DNA of 51,310 bases from positions 1-51,310 of the forward strand of contig JAHLLK010000040.1 in the NCBI GenBank assembly GCA_020444165.1. Reading direction: 5' to 3'. The DNA comes from Deltaproteobacteria bacterium (lineage in GTDB: Bacteria > Desulfobacterota > Desulfarculia > Desulfarculales > Desulfarculaceae). Of this stretch, positions 7,648 to 15,368 are shown piece after piece (position 1 is the stretch's first letter; each line of letters starts with the position of its first letter). The position numbers and the translations under genes are program-made. The notes below the pieces were generated by a model. It saw nothing but the letters and a program-made list of their open reading frames with translations, was not told where the DNA came from and searched no databases.

Positions 7648-9135
7648 ATGCCCGAGGTGCAGTCCCTGATCCCCTTGTACGCGGTCCTGGCCTCCCTGGC
7701 CGCCGCGCCGCTTATCGCCATCAGTTGGGCGCCCAACGTGCGGGAGTTCTGGACCTTCCTGGCCGCCGCCCTCAAGCTGGCCCTGGTGCTGTCCATGCTG
7801 CCGGTGGTGCTGGCCGGCCACACCATCTACTGCCCCCTGGTGCGGGTGCTGCCCGGCCTGGAGCTGGCCTTCCGGGTGGACGCCCTGGGCATGATCTTCG
7901 CCGTGGTGGCCTCCTCCCTGTGGATCGTCACCAGCGCCTATTCCGTGGGCTACATGCGGGGGCTAGCCGAGCACGCCCAGAACCGCTACTTCACCTTCTT
8001 CGCCCTGGCCCTGTCCTCCACCCTGGGGGTGGCCTTCGCGGGCAACCTCCTCACCCTCTATCTCTTCTACGAGATGCTCTCCTTTGCCACCTACCCCCTG
8101 GTGACCCATCACCAGGACGCCGAGGCCCGCTCCTCGGGCCGCACCTATCTCATGTACATTGTGGGCGGCTCCATCGCCCTGGTGCTGCCGGCCATGATCA
8201 TCTGCTACGCCGGGGCCGGCACCCTGGATTTCACCTCGCAGGGCTTCATGGCCGGGCACTTCTCCCGGGAAGCCACCCTGGTGCTGCTCCTGATGCTGGT
8301 CATGGGCTTCGCCAAGGTGGCCCTGATGCCCATGCACTCCTGGCTGCCCGCGGCCATGGTGGCCCCCACCCCGGTGAGCGCCCTGTTGCACGCGGTGGCC
8401 GTGGTCAAGGCCGGGGCCTTCAGCGTGGTGCGGGTGATGACCGGGGTCTTCGGCGTCAACCTCCTGGCCGACCTGAACCTGGGGGTGCTGGTGGGCTATA
8501 TCGCCTCCTTCACCCTCATCGCGGCCAGCCTCATCGCCCTGTCCCAGGACGGCCTCAAGCGGCGGCTGGCCTTCTCCACCATCGGCCAGCTGGCCTACAT
8601 CGTGCTCGGCCTGTCGCTGCTCTCCCCGGACGGCATGTTCGGCGGCATGATGCACATCGCCATGCACGCCTTTGGCAAGATCACCCTGTTCTTTTGCGCC
8701 GGGGCCATCTTCGTGGCCACCGGCAAGAAGAACATCAGCGAGATGACGGGCCTGGGGCGCAAGATGCCCTTGACCATGGCCGCCTTCTTCATCGGGGCCA
8801 TCTCGGTCACCGGCCTGCCGCCCACCGGCGGCTTCCTGAGCAAGTGGTACCTCCTGTTGGGCACCTTGCAGGCGCACCAGTTGGTCTTCCTGGTGGTTTT
8901 GTTGTTCAGCTCACTGTTGAACGCGGCCTACTTCCTGCCCATCGTGTACCGCGCCTTCTTCATCACCCGGGCCGAGGACGAACATGGCCCGGGCCTGGAG
9001 GAGGCTCCCATGTGGTGCCTGGTGCCGCTCCTCATCACGGCGGCCGTCTCGGTGGTCCTGTTCTTCTATCCCGAACCCTTCTACGACCTGGCCAAGCTGG
9101 CCGTGGCCCAGGTCACGGGAGCGTCGCTGCCATGA
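7648..9135 (+). CDS. Mrp antiporter subunit (second NuoL/M-like subunit)
   Basis: A 495-residue member of the same Complex I-like antiporter family. TM5 Glu in LFYEMLSFATYPLV, TM7 Lys in MGFAKVALMPMHSWLP, and APTPVSALLHAVAVVKAG with the TM8 Lys. The preserved charged residues suggest a competent proton channel. The sequence is closer to the NuoL/M or MrpA N-terminal type than to NuoN. The 20-base gap before it contains a G-run but no ideal ribosome site. Its final TGA overlaps the next small gene (ATGA at 9132). Confidence 0.88.
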   Translation: MPEVQSLIPLYAVLASLAAAPLIAISWAPNVREFWTFLAAALKLALVLSMLPVVLAGHTIYCPLVRVLPGLELAFRVDALGMIFAVVASSLWIVTSAYSVGYMRGLAEHAQNRYFTFFALALSSTLGVAFAGNLLTLYLFYEMLSFATYPLVTHHQDAEARSSGRTYLMYIVGGSIALVLPAMIICYAGAGTLDFTSQGFMAGHFSREATLVLLLMLVMGFAKVALMPMHSWLPAAMVAPTPVSALLHAVAVVKAGAFSVVRVMTGVFGVNLLADLNLGVLVGYIASFTLIAASLIALSQDGLKRRLAFSTIGQLAYIVLGLSLLSPDGMFGGMMHIAMHAFGKITLFFCAGAIFVATGKKNISEMTGLGRKMPLTMAAFFIGAISVTGLPPTGGFLSKWYLLLGTLQAHQLVFLVVLLFSSLLNAAYFLPIVYRAFFITRAEDEHGPGLEEAPMWCLVPLLITAAVSVVLFFYPEPFYDLAKLAVAQVTGASLP

Positions 9136-9266
9136 CCCCGGAAACCCCACCCCAGGAGCGCATGTACCTCCACCACGAAGCCGAGCCCGGCTTCCGGCCG
9201 TGGTTCTACGCGGCGGTGGTGGTGGGGGTCCTGTACCTGGTCCTGGCTTTCAGCGGAGTGCTTTGA
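9132..9266 (+). CDS. small single-pass membrane protein in the Mrp operon
   Basis: A 44-residue protein: a polar N-terminus of ~22 residues (MTPETPPQERMYLHHEAEPG) and one hydrophobic helix, WFYAAVVVGVLYLVLAFSG. The ATGA overlap with the upstream antiporter gene, and the next ATG one base after its stop, support translation as part of the operon. I do not recognise the family. By position it is probably an accessory or assembly subunit of the antiporter. Confidence 0.7.
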   Translation: MTPETPPQERMYLHHEAEPGFRPWFYAAVVVGVLYLVLAFSGVL

Positions 9267-9267
9267 T

Positions 9268-9540
9268 ATGCCCGTGTTGGAAGAATATCCCCAGGTCCCG
9301 GAGCGCGAAGGCTGGTTCGACCGTCCCGGCAACATGCGGAAGTTCCTGATCTTCTTCTTCTGCGTGTTGGGGGTGCTGTTGGTGGCGGGGTTTTTCGTGA
9401 CCCCGCACGGCCACTTCACCTGGGAGGAGACCCCGGACTTCTTCGCCGCCTACGGCTTCATCGCCTACGTGACCCTGGTGACGGTGGCCAAGCTGTGGCG
9501 GCGGGTGATCAAGCGCCGCGAGGACTATTATGAGCGCTAG
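9268..9540 (+). CDS. two-helix membrane protein in the Mrp operon
   Basis: A 90-residue protein with a polar N-terminus, then two predicted helices (FLIFFFCVLGVLLVAGFFV and FAAYGFIAYVTLVTVAKLW) joined by an acidic loop HGHFTWEETPDF, and a basic/Tyr tail RRVIKRREDYYER. I cannot name the family with certainty. It sits between large antiporter subunits and overlaps the next one by 11 bases, so it is very likely co-translated with it. An accessory subunit is the simplest reading. Confidence 0.75.
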   Translation: MPVLEEYPQVPEREGWFDRPGNMRKFLIFFFCVLGVLLVAGFFVTPHGHFTWEETPDFFAAYGFIAYVTLVTVAKLWRRVIKRREDYYER

Positions 9541-11308
9541 CCTGCCGCCGTTTCTGATCTTCTTCCTGGGCGCGGCCCTGGCCCCCTTCCTGAAGGACCA
9601 GGCCCGGCGCTACGCGCTCCTGTTGTTCCCCATCTGGGGGCTATTGGCCGCCATCGTCTGGCCCGAGGGCTCTTCCTGGAGCTTCCACCTCTGGGACTAT
9701 CAACTGGTGCTCATGAAGGTGGACCGCCTGAGCCGGGTCTTCGGCATCATCTTCACCCTCATCTCGGTGTTGGGCGTCCTGTTCGCCATCCGGGTGGCCG
9801 ACCCCCTGCAGCACGCCGCCGCCCTAGTCTACGCCGGCGCGGCCCTGGGGGTCACCTACGCCGGCGACTGGTTCTCCCTGTACTTCTATTGGGAGGTGAT
9901 GGCCCTGGCCTCCACCTTCCTCATCCTGGCCCGGCGCACCGTGGCGGCCCGCCGGGCGGCGTTCCGCTACGTCATGGTGCACCTGGCCGGGGGGCTCATC
10001 TTGCTGGCCGGCATCATCATGCTCTTGGGCCAGGGCCGTACCATCACCGTGGGCCACATCGGCCTGGACGGCGCCGCCTCCTGGCTGGTGTTCCTGGGCA
10101 TCGCGGTGAACGCGGCCATCCCGCCGCTCCACCCCTGGCTCAAGGACGCCTACCCCGAGGCCACCCCCACCGGCGCGGTGTTCCTCTCGGCCTTCACCAC
10201 CAAGAGCGCGGTGTACCTCATGTGCCGCACCTTTGCCGGCGCCGAGGTGTTGATCTGGCTCGGGGCCATCATGACCTGCTTCCCCATTTTCTATGCGGTG
10301 CTGGAAAACGACATCCGCCGGGTCTTGTCCTACAGCCTCATGAACCAGGTGGGCTTCATGATGTGCGGGGTGGGCATCGGCACCACGCTCGCCATCAACG
10401 GCACGGTGTCCCACGCCTTCTGCCACATCATCTACAAGGCGCTTTTGTTCATGGCCGCGGGCAGCGTCATGACCCAGACCGGCAAGATCCGCTGCACCGA
10501 CCTGGGCGGGTTGTACAAGTACATGCCCTTCACCGCGGTTTGCTGCATGATCGCCTCGGCCTCCATCTCGGCCTTCCCCCTGTTCTCGGGCTTCATCTCC
10601 AAGTCCATGATCATCACCGCGGCCGGTAACGACCACCTGGTGGCCATCTGGCTGATGCTGCAATTCGCCTCGGCCGGCGTGGTGGACCACGCGGGCATCA
10701 AGGTGCCCTACTTCATGTTCTTCGGCCAGGATTCCGGGCTCCGGCCCCCGGAGGCGCCCTGGAACATGCGCCTGGCCATGGGCCTGGCCGCCTTCTTCTG
10801 CGTGGGCATCGGGGTGTTTCCCCAGCCCCTGTACGCCATCCTGCCCTATGCCGTGGATTACGCGCCCTACACCGGGATGCACGTGGTGGGTCAGCTCCAG
10901 CTCCTCCTGTTCGGGGCCCTGGCCTTCTGCCTCTTGATGTACTCGGGCTACTATCCCGCCGAGATCCGGGCCATCAACCTGGATACCGACTGGTTCTACC
11001 GCAAGGGGAGCACGGCTTTCTACCGGGCCTCGGATCTGGTGCTGAACGCGGTGAACGCGGCCGCCTTCCGCTGGCTGGCCCAGGGCTTCGCGGCCTGGGC
11101 CGGCGGCTTCGCCCGCCGGGCGGCCAACCGTTGGGGCGTGGGCCTGGCCGCCCTGTGGTGGCAGCTCTCCGGCGTCCCGGCCCGGGACCTGCCCAGCCGG
11201 GAAGCGCGGGCCGGCCGCGCCCTGGACACCGGCACCGTGCCCGTGGGCGTGGGCATGGCGGCGGCGGTGGTGCTCTTGTTGGTGGTGTTTATCATGGCCC
11301 TGCGTTAA
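9530..11308 (+). CDS. Mrp antiporter subunit D-like (third NuoL-like subunit)
   Basis: A 592-residue antiporter-like membrane subunit with a longer C-terminal part than the other two. The TM5 Glu is present in YFYWEVMALAS. At the TM7 lysine position, where the other subunits read LKMALFP and AKVALMP, it reads VNAAIPPLHPWLK, so Lys is replaced by Asn. The TM8-region Lys is kept in SAFTTKSAVYL. A further polar segment follows in FSGFISKSMIITAAG. The C-terminal ~130 residues (from STAFYRASDLV) form an amphipathic and final TM region. It is the last gene of the operon. No hydrogenase or quinone-module gene is near, so this is a stand-alone antiporter. Confidence 0.87.
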   Translation: MSASLPPFLIFFLGAALAPFLKDQARRYALLLFPIWGLLAAIVWPEGSSWSFHLWDYQLVLMKVDRLSRVFGIIFTLISVLGVLFAIRVADPLQHAAALVYAGAALGVTYAGDWFSLYFYWEVMALASTFLILARRTVAARRAAFRYVMVHLAGGLILLAGIIMLLGQGRTITVGHIGLDGAASWLVFLGIAVNAAIPPLHPWLKDAYPEATPTGAVFLSAFTTKSAVYLMCRTFAGAEVLIWLGAIMTCFPIFYAVLENDIRRVLSYSLMNQVGFMMCGVGIGTTLAINGTVSHAFCHIIYKALLFMAAGSVMTQTGKIRCTDLGGLYKYMPFTAVCCMIASASISAFPLFSGFISKSMIITAAGNDHLVAIWLMLQFASAGVVDHAGIKVPYFMFFGQDSGLRPPEAPWNMRLAMGLAAFFCVGIGVFPQPLYAILPYAVDYAPYTGMHVVGQLQLLLFGALAFCLLMYSGYYPAEIRAINLDTDWFYRKGSTAFYRASDLVLNAVNAAAFRWLAQGFAAWAGGFARRAANRWGVGLAALWWQLSGVPARDLPSREARAGRALDTGTVPVGVGMAAAVVLLLVVFIMALR

Positions 11309-11414
11309 GGGCCGCCCGCGTCGGCGGGTGGCGGGCTTCCCTTGGGGCCATGTGGATTGTGTGCATATAACCCCGCTAGGGGTCCCCCCGAGGGTTCCCC
11401 GGAGGAGACAGGCC

Positions 11415-11894
11415 ATGGCGACCCTGAACGATTTGAAGAAAATTTATCTGCTGCAGGATCTGACCGATCCCATGCTGGAGAAGATGCTGCCCAAGGTCGC
11501 GGAATCCCGTCTGGATACCAAACAAGTCGTCTTCGAGGAGGGTCAGGCCGCGGACAACTTCTACATGCTGAAAAGCGGCAAGGTGCTGCTCAAGGTGGAC
11601 GTTTCCCCCACCGTGACCATCTCCCTGGGCTCGGTGAAGCCCGGTTACTCCTTTGGCTGGTCTTCCCTGTTGGGTGAGGGCGCGACCTTCACCTCCCAGG
11701 CGGTGTGCGCCGAGCCCAGCGACCTGCTGGTGATCCCGGGACCCGGTTTCCGGGAGATCCTGGACGCGGACCAGATCATGGGCTACCGCGTCATGGACGG
11801 GGTGGTGCGCATCCTGGAGCAACGCCTCCGGCGGCGCACCGACCAGTTCATCAAGACGCTACGGCGGCAGATGGAGATCTGGGACGTGTGGTGA
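11415..11894 (+). CDS. cyclic nucleotide-binding domain protein without DNA-binding domain
   Basis: A 159-residue cytoplasmic protein with one cNMP-binding beta-roll (~residues 10-130: VVFEEGQAADNFYMLKSGKVLLKV, key FEEGQAADNFYML; then GYSFGWSSLLGEG). The phosphate-binding cassette normally holds an Arg (RxA), but here the stretch reads GATFTSQAVCAEPSDLLVI, so nucleotide binding is doubtful. The C-terminus (EQRLRRRTDQFIKTLRRQM) is one charged helix; there is no helix-turn-helix, unlike Crp/Fnr. ATG at 11415 has GGAGGAG seven bases upstream. It lies ~107 bases after the Mrp operon and may be a sensor coupled to it. Confidence 0.8.
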   Translation: MATLNDLKKIYLLQDLTDPMLEKMLPKVAESRLDTKQVVFEEGQAADNFYMLKSGKVLLKVDVSPTVTISLGSVKPGYSFGWSSLLGEGATFTSQAVCAEPSDLLVIPGPGFREILDADQIMGYRVMDGVVRILEQRLRRRTDQFIKTLRRQMEIWDVW

Positions 11895-11904
11895 GGCCGC
11901 GCCG

Positions 11905-11959
11905 CCCTCCGGTCTCGTGGCCGGAGGGTGACGGTTAGACGGGCTGCCCCCCAGCCCGT
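11905..11959 (+). terminator. two consecutive GC hairpins after the cNMP-domain gene
   Basis: Hairpin 1: CCCTCCGG (11905-11912) with CCGGAGGG (11921-11928). Hairpin 2: ACGGGCTG (11939-11946) with CAGCCCGT (11952-11959). Neither is followed by a long U-run, so termination is plausible but unproven. Confidence 0.45.
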
Positions 11960-12023
11960 TCAAAAACGCACCGCCGGATGGGGCCCAGGGCCCTTCCCGG
12001 CGGTTTGGAGCTAGCTATCTGGG

Positions 12024-12056
12024 GAGATGCACGGTGCAGGATGCACCGTGCATCTC
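12024..12056. repeat. 15-bp hairpin downstream of dodecin
   Basis: A perfect inverted repeat with a three-base loop: GAGATGCACGGTGCA (12024-12038) / TGCACCGTGCATCTC (12042-12056). It is 24 of 29 bases identical to the repeat at 12367-12395 on the other side of the dodecin gene. Confidence 0.75.
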
Positions 12057-12114
12057 GCGCAGCCCGGCGGCGCGGCCTCCCCCAGGGCCCCGGCCCTGGC
12101 CGGCCGCTTGCGCC

Positions 12115-12327
12115 TTATTCCTCCAGCACGAAAATCACCTCCAAACGGACCCGGTACTCGGAGATGGTGTCATCCTGCACCGCCACCCGCATCTCCGTGA
12201 CCCTCATCCCCGTCACGCCCCGCAGCGTGCGCGTGGCCCGTTCAAAACCCACCTTGATGGCGTCGTCGAAGCTGCTGGGAGAGGCCGCGATGATCTCGCT
12301 TACCCTGGCCACTCTCTTTTCCGGCAT
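12115..12327 (-). CDS. dodecin family flavin-binding protein
   Basis: A 70-residue dodecin, a small beta-alpha-beta-beta protein that forms a hollow dodecamer and stores or buffers flavins or CoA. The family pattern is clear: RVSEIIAASPSSFDDAIKV, then RATRTLRGVTGMRVTEMRV and the last strand YRVRLEVIFVLE. ATG at 12327 was chosen over an upstream in-frame ATG because GGAGGTG lies six bases before it and the family begins MPEKRVARV. It stands alone on the minus strand between plus-strand operons and is bracketed by a pair of near-identical hairpins. Confidence 0.9.
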   Translation of the reverse strand: MPEKRVARVSEIIAASPSSFDDAIKVGFERATRTLRGVTGMRVTEMRVAVQDDTISEYRVRLEVIFVLEE

Positions 12328-12366
12328 GCCGCACCTCCATAAATCGGGTATTCCTGGATCGAGAGT

Positions 12367-12395
12367 GATGCACGGTGCGTCCTGCAACGTGCATC
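12367..12395. repeat. imperfect hairpin upstream of dodecin, matching 12026-12054
   Basis: GATGCACGGTGC (12367-12378) pairs with GCAACGTGCATC (12384-12395) with one mismatch and a five-base loop. It lies about 40 bases before the dodecin ATG, in the 5' untranslated or promoter region. The same 29-base unit occurs downstream of the gene. Confidence 0.7.
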
Positions 12396-12530
12396 GGCCT
12401 CGGATCGCTCACTTGCTTCTATTAGGCTAACACACCCGGCCTACCATTTTGAAAGGCCTACGCTGCCGCTAGGCCGCTTCCGGCCTCGAATTCCCCCCAC
12501 AGAAGCCCCCGCCGCCGGCCCCCAGGAAAA

Positions 12531-12540
12531 TTGTATACAA
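12531..12540. promoter_or_regulatory. operator-like palindrome 1 TTGTATACAA
   Basis: A perfect 10-base palindrome with flanking A/T (AAATTGTATACAAAA), ending six bases before the -35 of the aromatic operon promoter. It is identical to the site at 12580-12589. The GT-N2-AC core resembles sites of FadR-type GntR repressors (inference). No such regulator is encoded in the window. Confidence 0.6.
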
Positions 12541-12546
12541 AAACCC

Positions 12547-12576
12547 TTGACAGGCCGCCCCGGGCCTGGCATACAT
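12547..12576 (+). promoter_or_regulatory. promoter of the aromatic (trp/aro) operon
   Basis: A perfect -35 TTGACA at 12547-12552 and a CATACAT -10-like element at 12570-12576, spacer 17-18. Transcription would start near 12583, inside the second operator-like palindrome and ~20 bases before the leader peptide. Confidence 0.6.
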
Positions 12577-12579
12577 GGT

Positions 12580-12589
12580 TTGTATACAA
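12580..12589. promoter_or_regulatory. operator-like palindrome 2 TTGTATACAA
   Basis: Second copy of the palindrome, in the form GGTTTGTATACAATTT. It overlaps the predicted transcription start and is 49 bases from the first copy, centre to centre. Together they bracket the promoter, a layout suited to repression by a dimer pair, possibly with looping. Confidence 0.6.
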
Positions 12590-12603
12590 TTTGGAGTCAG
12601 ACC

Positions 12604-12690
12604 ATGTCCCCCAGCTTCAACCAGCCCTCCTATCGCTTCTGGTGGTGGCGTCCGCCGGACCGACGGTGGTCTGGGAGGAGGCCCTTGTGA
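12604..12690 (+). CDS. trpL: trp leader peptide of the attenuator
   Basis: A 28-codon ORF with GGAG (12593-12596) upstream of its ATG. It begins MSPSFNQPSYRF and then has three consecutive Trp codons (residues 13-15, 12640-12648) and a fourth at residue 22 (12667-12669), with two Phe and one Tyr as well. Four Trp in 28 residues just before a rho-independent terminator is the hallmark of ribosome-mediated trp attenuation. Ribosomes short of charged Trp-tRNA would stall at residues 13-15 and leave 12661 onward free to form the antiterminator. It precedes trpE and the shikimate genes. Confidence 0.88.
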   Translation: MSPSFNQPSYRFWWWRPPDRRWSGRRPL

Positions 12691-12753
12691 GCTGACTCCC
12701 GCTTCCTGGCGCAACCAGGGCCCACCGTCGAGGACGGTGGGCCCTTTCTTTTT
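12661..12753 (+). promoter_or_regulatory. trp attenuator: antiterminator and terminator
   Basis: Terminator: GGGCCCACCGTC (12718-12729), loop GAG, GACGGTGGGCCC (12733-12744), then TTTCTTTTT (12745-12753). Antiterminator: CGACGGTGG (12661-12669, inside the leader ORF) is perfectly complementary to CCACCGTCG (12722-12730), which contains most of the terminator's left arm; CTGG (12671-12674) can extend it with CCAG (12715-12718). A ribosome stalled at the Trp triplet (12640-12648) leaves the antiterminator arm free; one reaching the stop at 12688 covers it, so the terminator forms. Confidence 0.85.
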
Positions 12754-13000
12754 GCGGCCAGGCGGCAGGCGGCGAGACTTCCCCCTGGGGCGAAAACGTG
12801 GACGATGACTGTTTTCACCGTTCCACCACATGCAGCAGGAATTCTGAAATGAAAAAGACCTTTGCTCGAGTTCAAGAAAACCATGAAGTTTTTTGGGGGA
12901 TGGGGGGTGTGGGGGGAAGGGCCCTTTTTTCCAAAAAAGGGCCCTTCCCCCCACATCTTCCCATTTCTCCAACAAACTCCAAGCTTAGGAGAAAACGGCC
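12691..13000 (+). other. leader region between trpL and trpE
   Basis: This 310-base stretch holds the attenuator terminator, about 130 bases without recognised features, and then copy 1 of the variable-core hairpin repeat (12883-12960), ending 40 bases before trpE. A short ATG-initiated frame at 12862 inside the repeat is Pro/Gly-rich in its continuation and is not a credible gene. Confidence 0.6.
12883..12960 (-). repeat. variable-core hairpin repeat, copy 1
   Basis: The flank ATGAAGTTTTTTGGGGGA begins at 12883, then a perfect 23-bp stem runs 12908-12930 / 12933-12955 with a two-base loop: TGTGGGGGGAAGGGCCC plus a T-run, answered by the exact complement. The distal flank is ACATCTTCCC. The flanks match copies 2 and 3 in the opposite orientation. 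Confidence 0.75.
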
Positions 13001-14389
<1,389 letters not shown>

Positions 14390-14400
14390 GTGGAGGCGGG

Positions 14401-14519
14401 GAAGATGTGGGGGGAAACCCCTTTTTGTGGACAAAAGGGGGCTGCACCCCAAAAAAGCTACGCTTTTTCGGGGACCCCGCGGTTTCCCCCCACACCCCCC
14501 TTCCCCCAAAAAACTTCAT
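14401..14519 (+). repeat. variable-core hairpin repeat, copy 2
   Basis: GAAGATGTGGGGGGAAACC (14401-14419) pairs through TGTGGGGGGAAACC with GGTTTCCCCCCACA (14481-14494). The core carries its own hairpin, CCCCAAAAAAGC / GCTTTTTCGGGG. The distal flank ends TTCCCCCAAAAAACTTCAT (14501-14519), the reverse complement of the copy 1 flank. It lies between trpE and trpG. Confidence 0.75.
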
Positions 14520-14594
14520 ATATTTATCTGGGTTGAGCTAGTCCATCTTCCAGACGCAATTTTTGCTGGGAATGGGTAATCGGGAGGAAATCAG

Positions 14595-15185
14595 ATGATC
14601 GTGCTCATCGACAATTACGATTCCTTCACCTACAACCTGGCCCAGGCCCTGGGCGCCCTGGGCCGCGAAATCACCGTGCTCCGCAACGACGCCGTGGCCG
14701 CCCGGGAGATCGCCGACCTCGAGCCCGAAGCCCTGGTGATCTCGCCCGGCCCCGGCCGGCCCGAAGACGCCGGCATCACCTGCGAGGCCATCGAGACCTA
14801 CGCCGGCCGGGTGCCTATCCTGGGGGTGTGCCTGGGCCACCAGGCCATCGGCCTGGTGTTCGGCGCCCGGGTGGTGCGGGCCAAGAATCTGTTGCACGGC
14901 AAGACCAGCCGGGTGTTCCACGACGGCCGCGGCCTCTTCGGCGGCCTGCGGAACCCCTTGGTCGCCGCCCGCTACCACAGCCTGGTGGTGCCCGAGGACA
15001 GCGTGGCCTCCCCGCTCACCGTCTCGGCCTACACCATCGGCGGCGAAGTCATGGGGCTCCGCATCGCCGAGAAAGCCGTGGAAGGGGTGCAGTTCCACCC
15101 CGAATCCATGGCCACGCCCCAAGGCCCGCGCATGCTGGCCAACTTCCTGGAAACCTACGTGGACCGCCTGGCCCGGGCGTGCTAG
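14595..15185 (+). CDS. trpG: anthranilate synthase component II (glutamine amidotransferase)
   Basis: A 196-residue class I glutamine amidotransferase that supplies ammonia to TrpE. Starts MIVLIDNYDSFTYNLAQ; oxyanion region SPGPGRPEDAG; nucleophile Cys in GVCLGHQAIG; Cys-His-Glu triad completed by QFHPES. GGGAGGAAATCAG precedes the ATG. Sequences of this type sometimes double as PabA for folate synthesis. The neighbouring trpE makes the anthranilate role the main one. Confidence 0.95.
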   Translation: MIVLIDNYDSFTYNLAQALGALGREITVLRNDAVAAREIADLEPEALVISPGPGRPEDAGITCEAIETYAGRVPILGVCLGHQAIGLVFGARVVRAKNLLHGKTSRVFHDGRGLFGGLRNPLVAARYHSLVVPEDSVASPLTVSAYTIGGEVMGLRIAEKAVEGVQFHPESMATPQGPRMLANFLETYVDRLARAC

Positions 15186-15368
15186 ATGTATGAGGGTGGC
15201 GCGTCTGGCGGCCCGCCTCGGGCGCTGGTCCGGCTCCGGCCGGCCCGGCCGGCGGGCTGCTGAAACGCGGACCCGGACCGACCGCGGGCCCCGGAACCTG
15301 GGGTCCGGCGGTGGTCCGCGTCCGCGTTCCGGCCGCCGGTTTGGCTTTACTAAGAAAAGAGAGCGACC

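Noticed and set aside
12883..12960. Repeat copy 1 as a second rho-independent terminator before trpE
   Set aside because: The stem is strong but its distal arm is followed by CATCTTCCCATT, with no U-run; the same unit also occurs in the opposite orientation in other gaps.
12469..12975. Minus-strand ORF of 168 codons through the trp leader
   Set aside because: It covers the attenuator, promoter and repeat on the opposite strand; low-complexity Pro/Gly/Lys segments arise from the hairpins.
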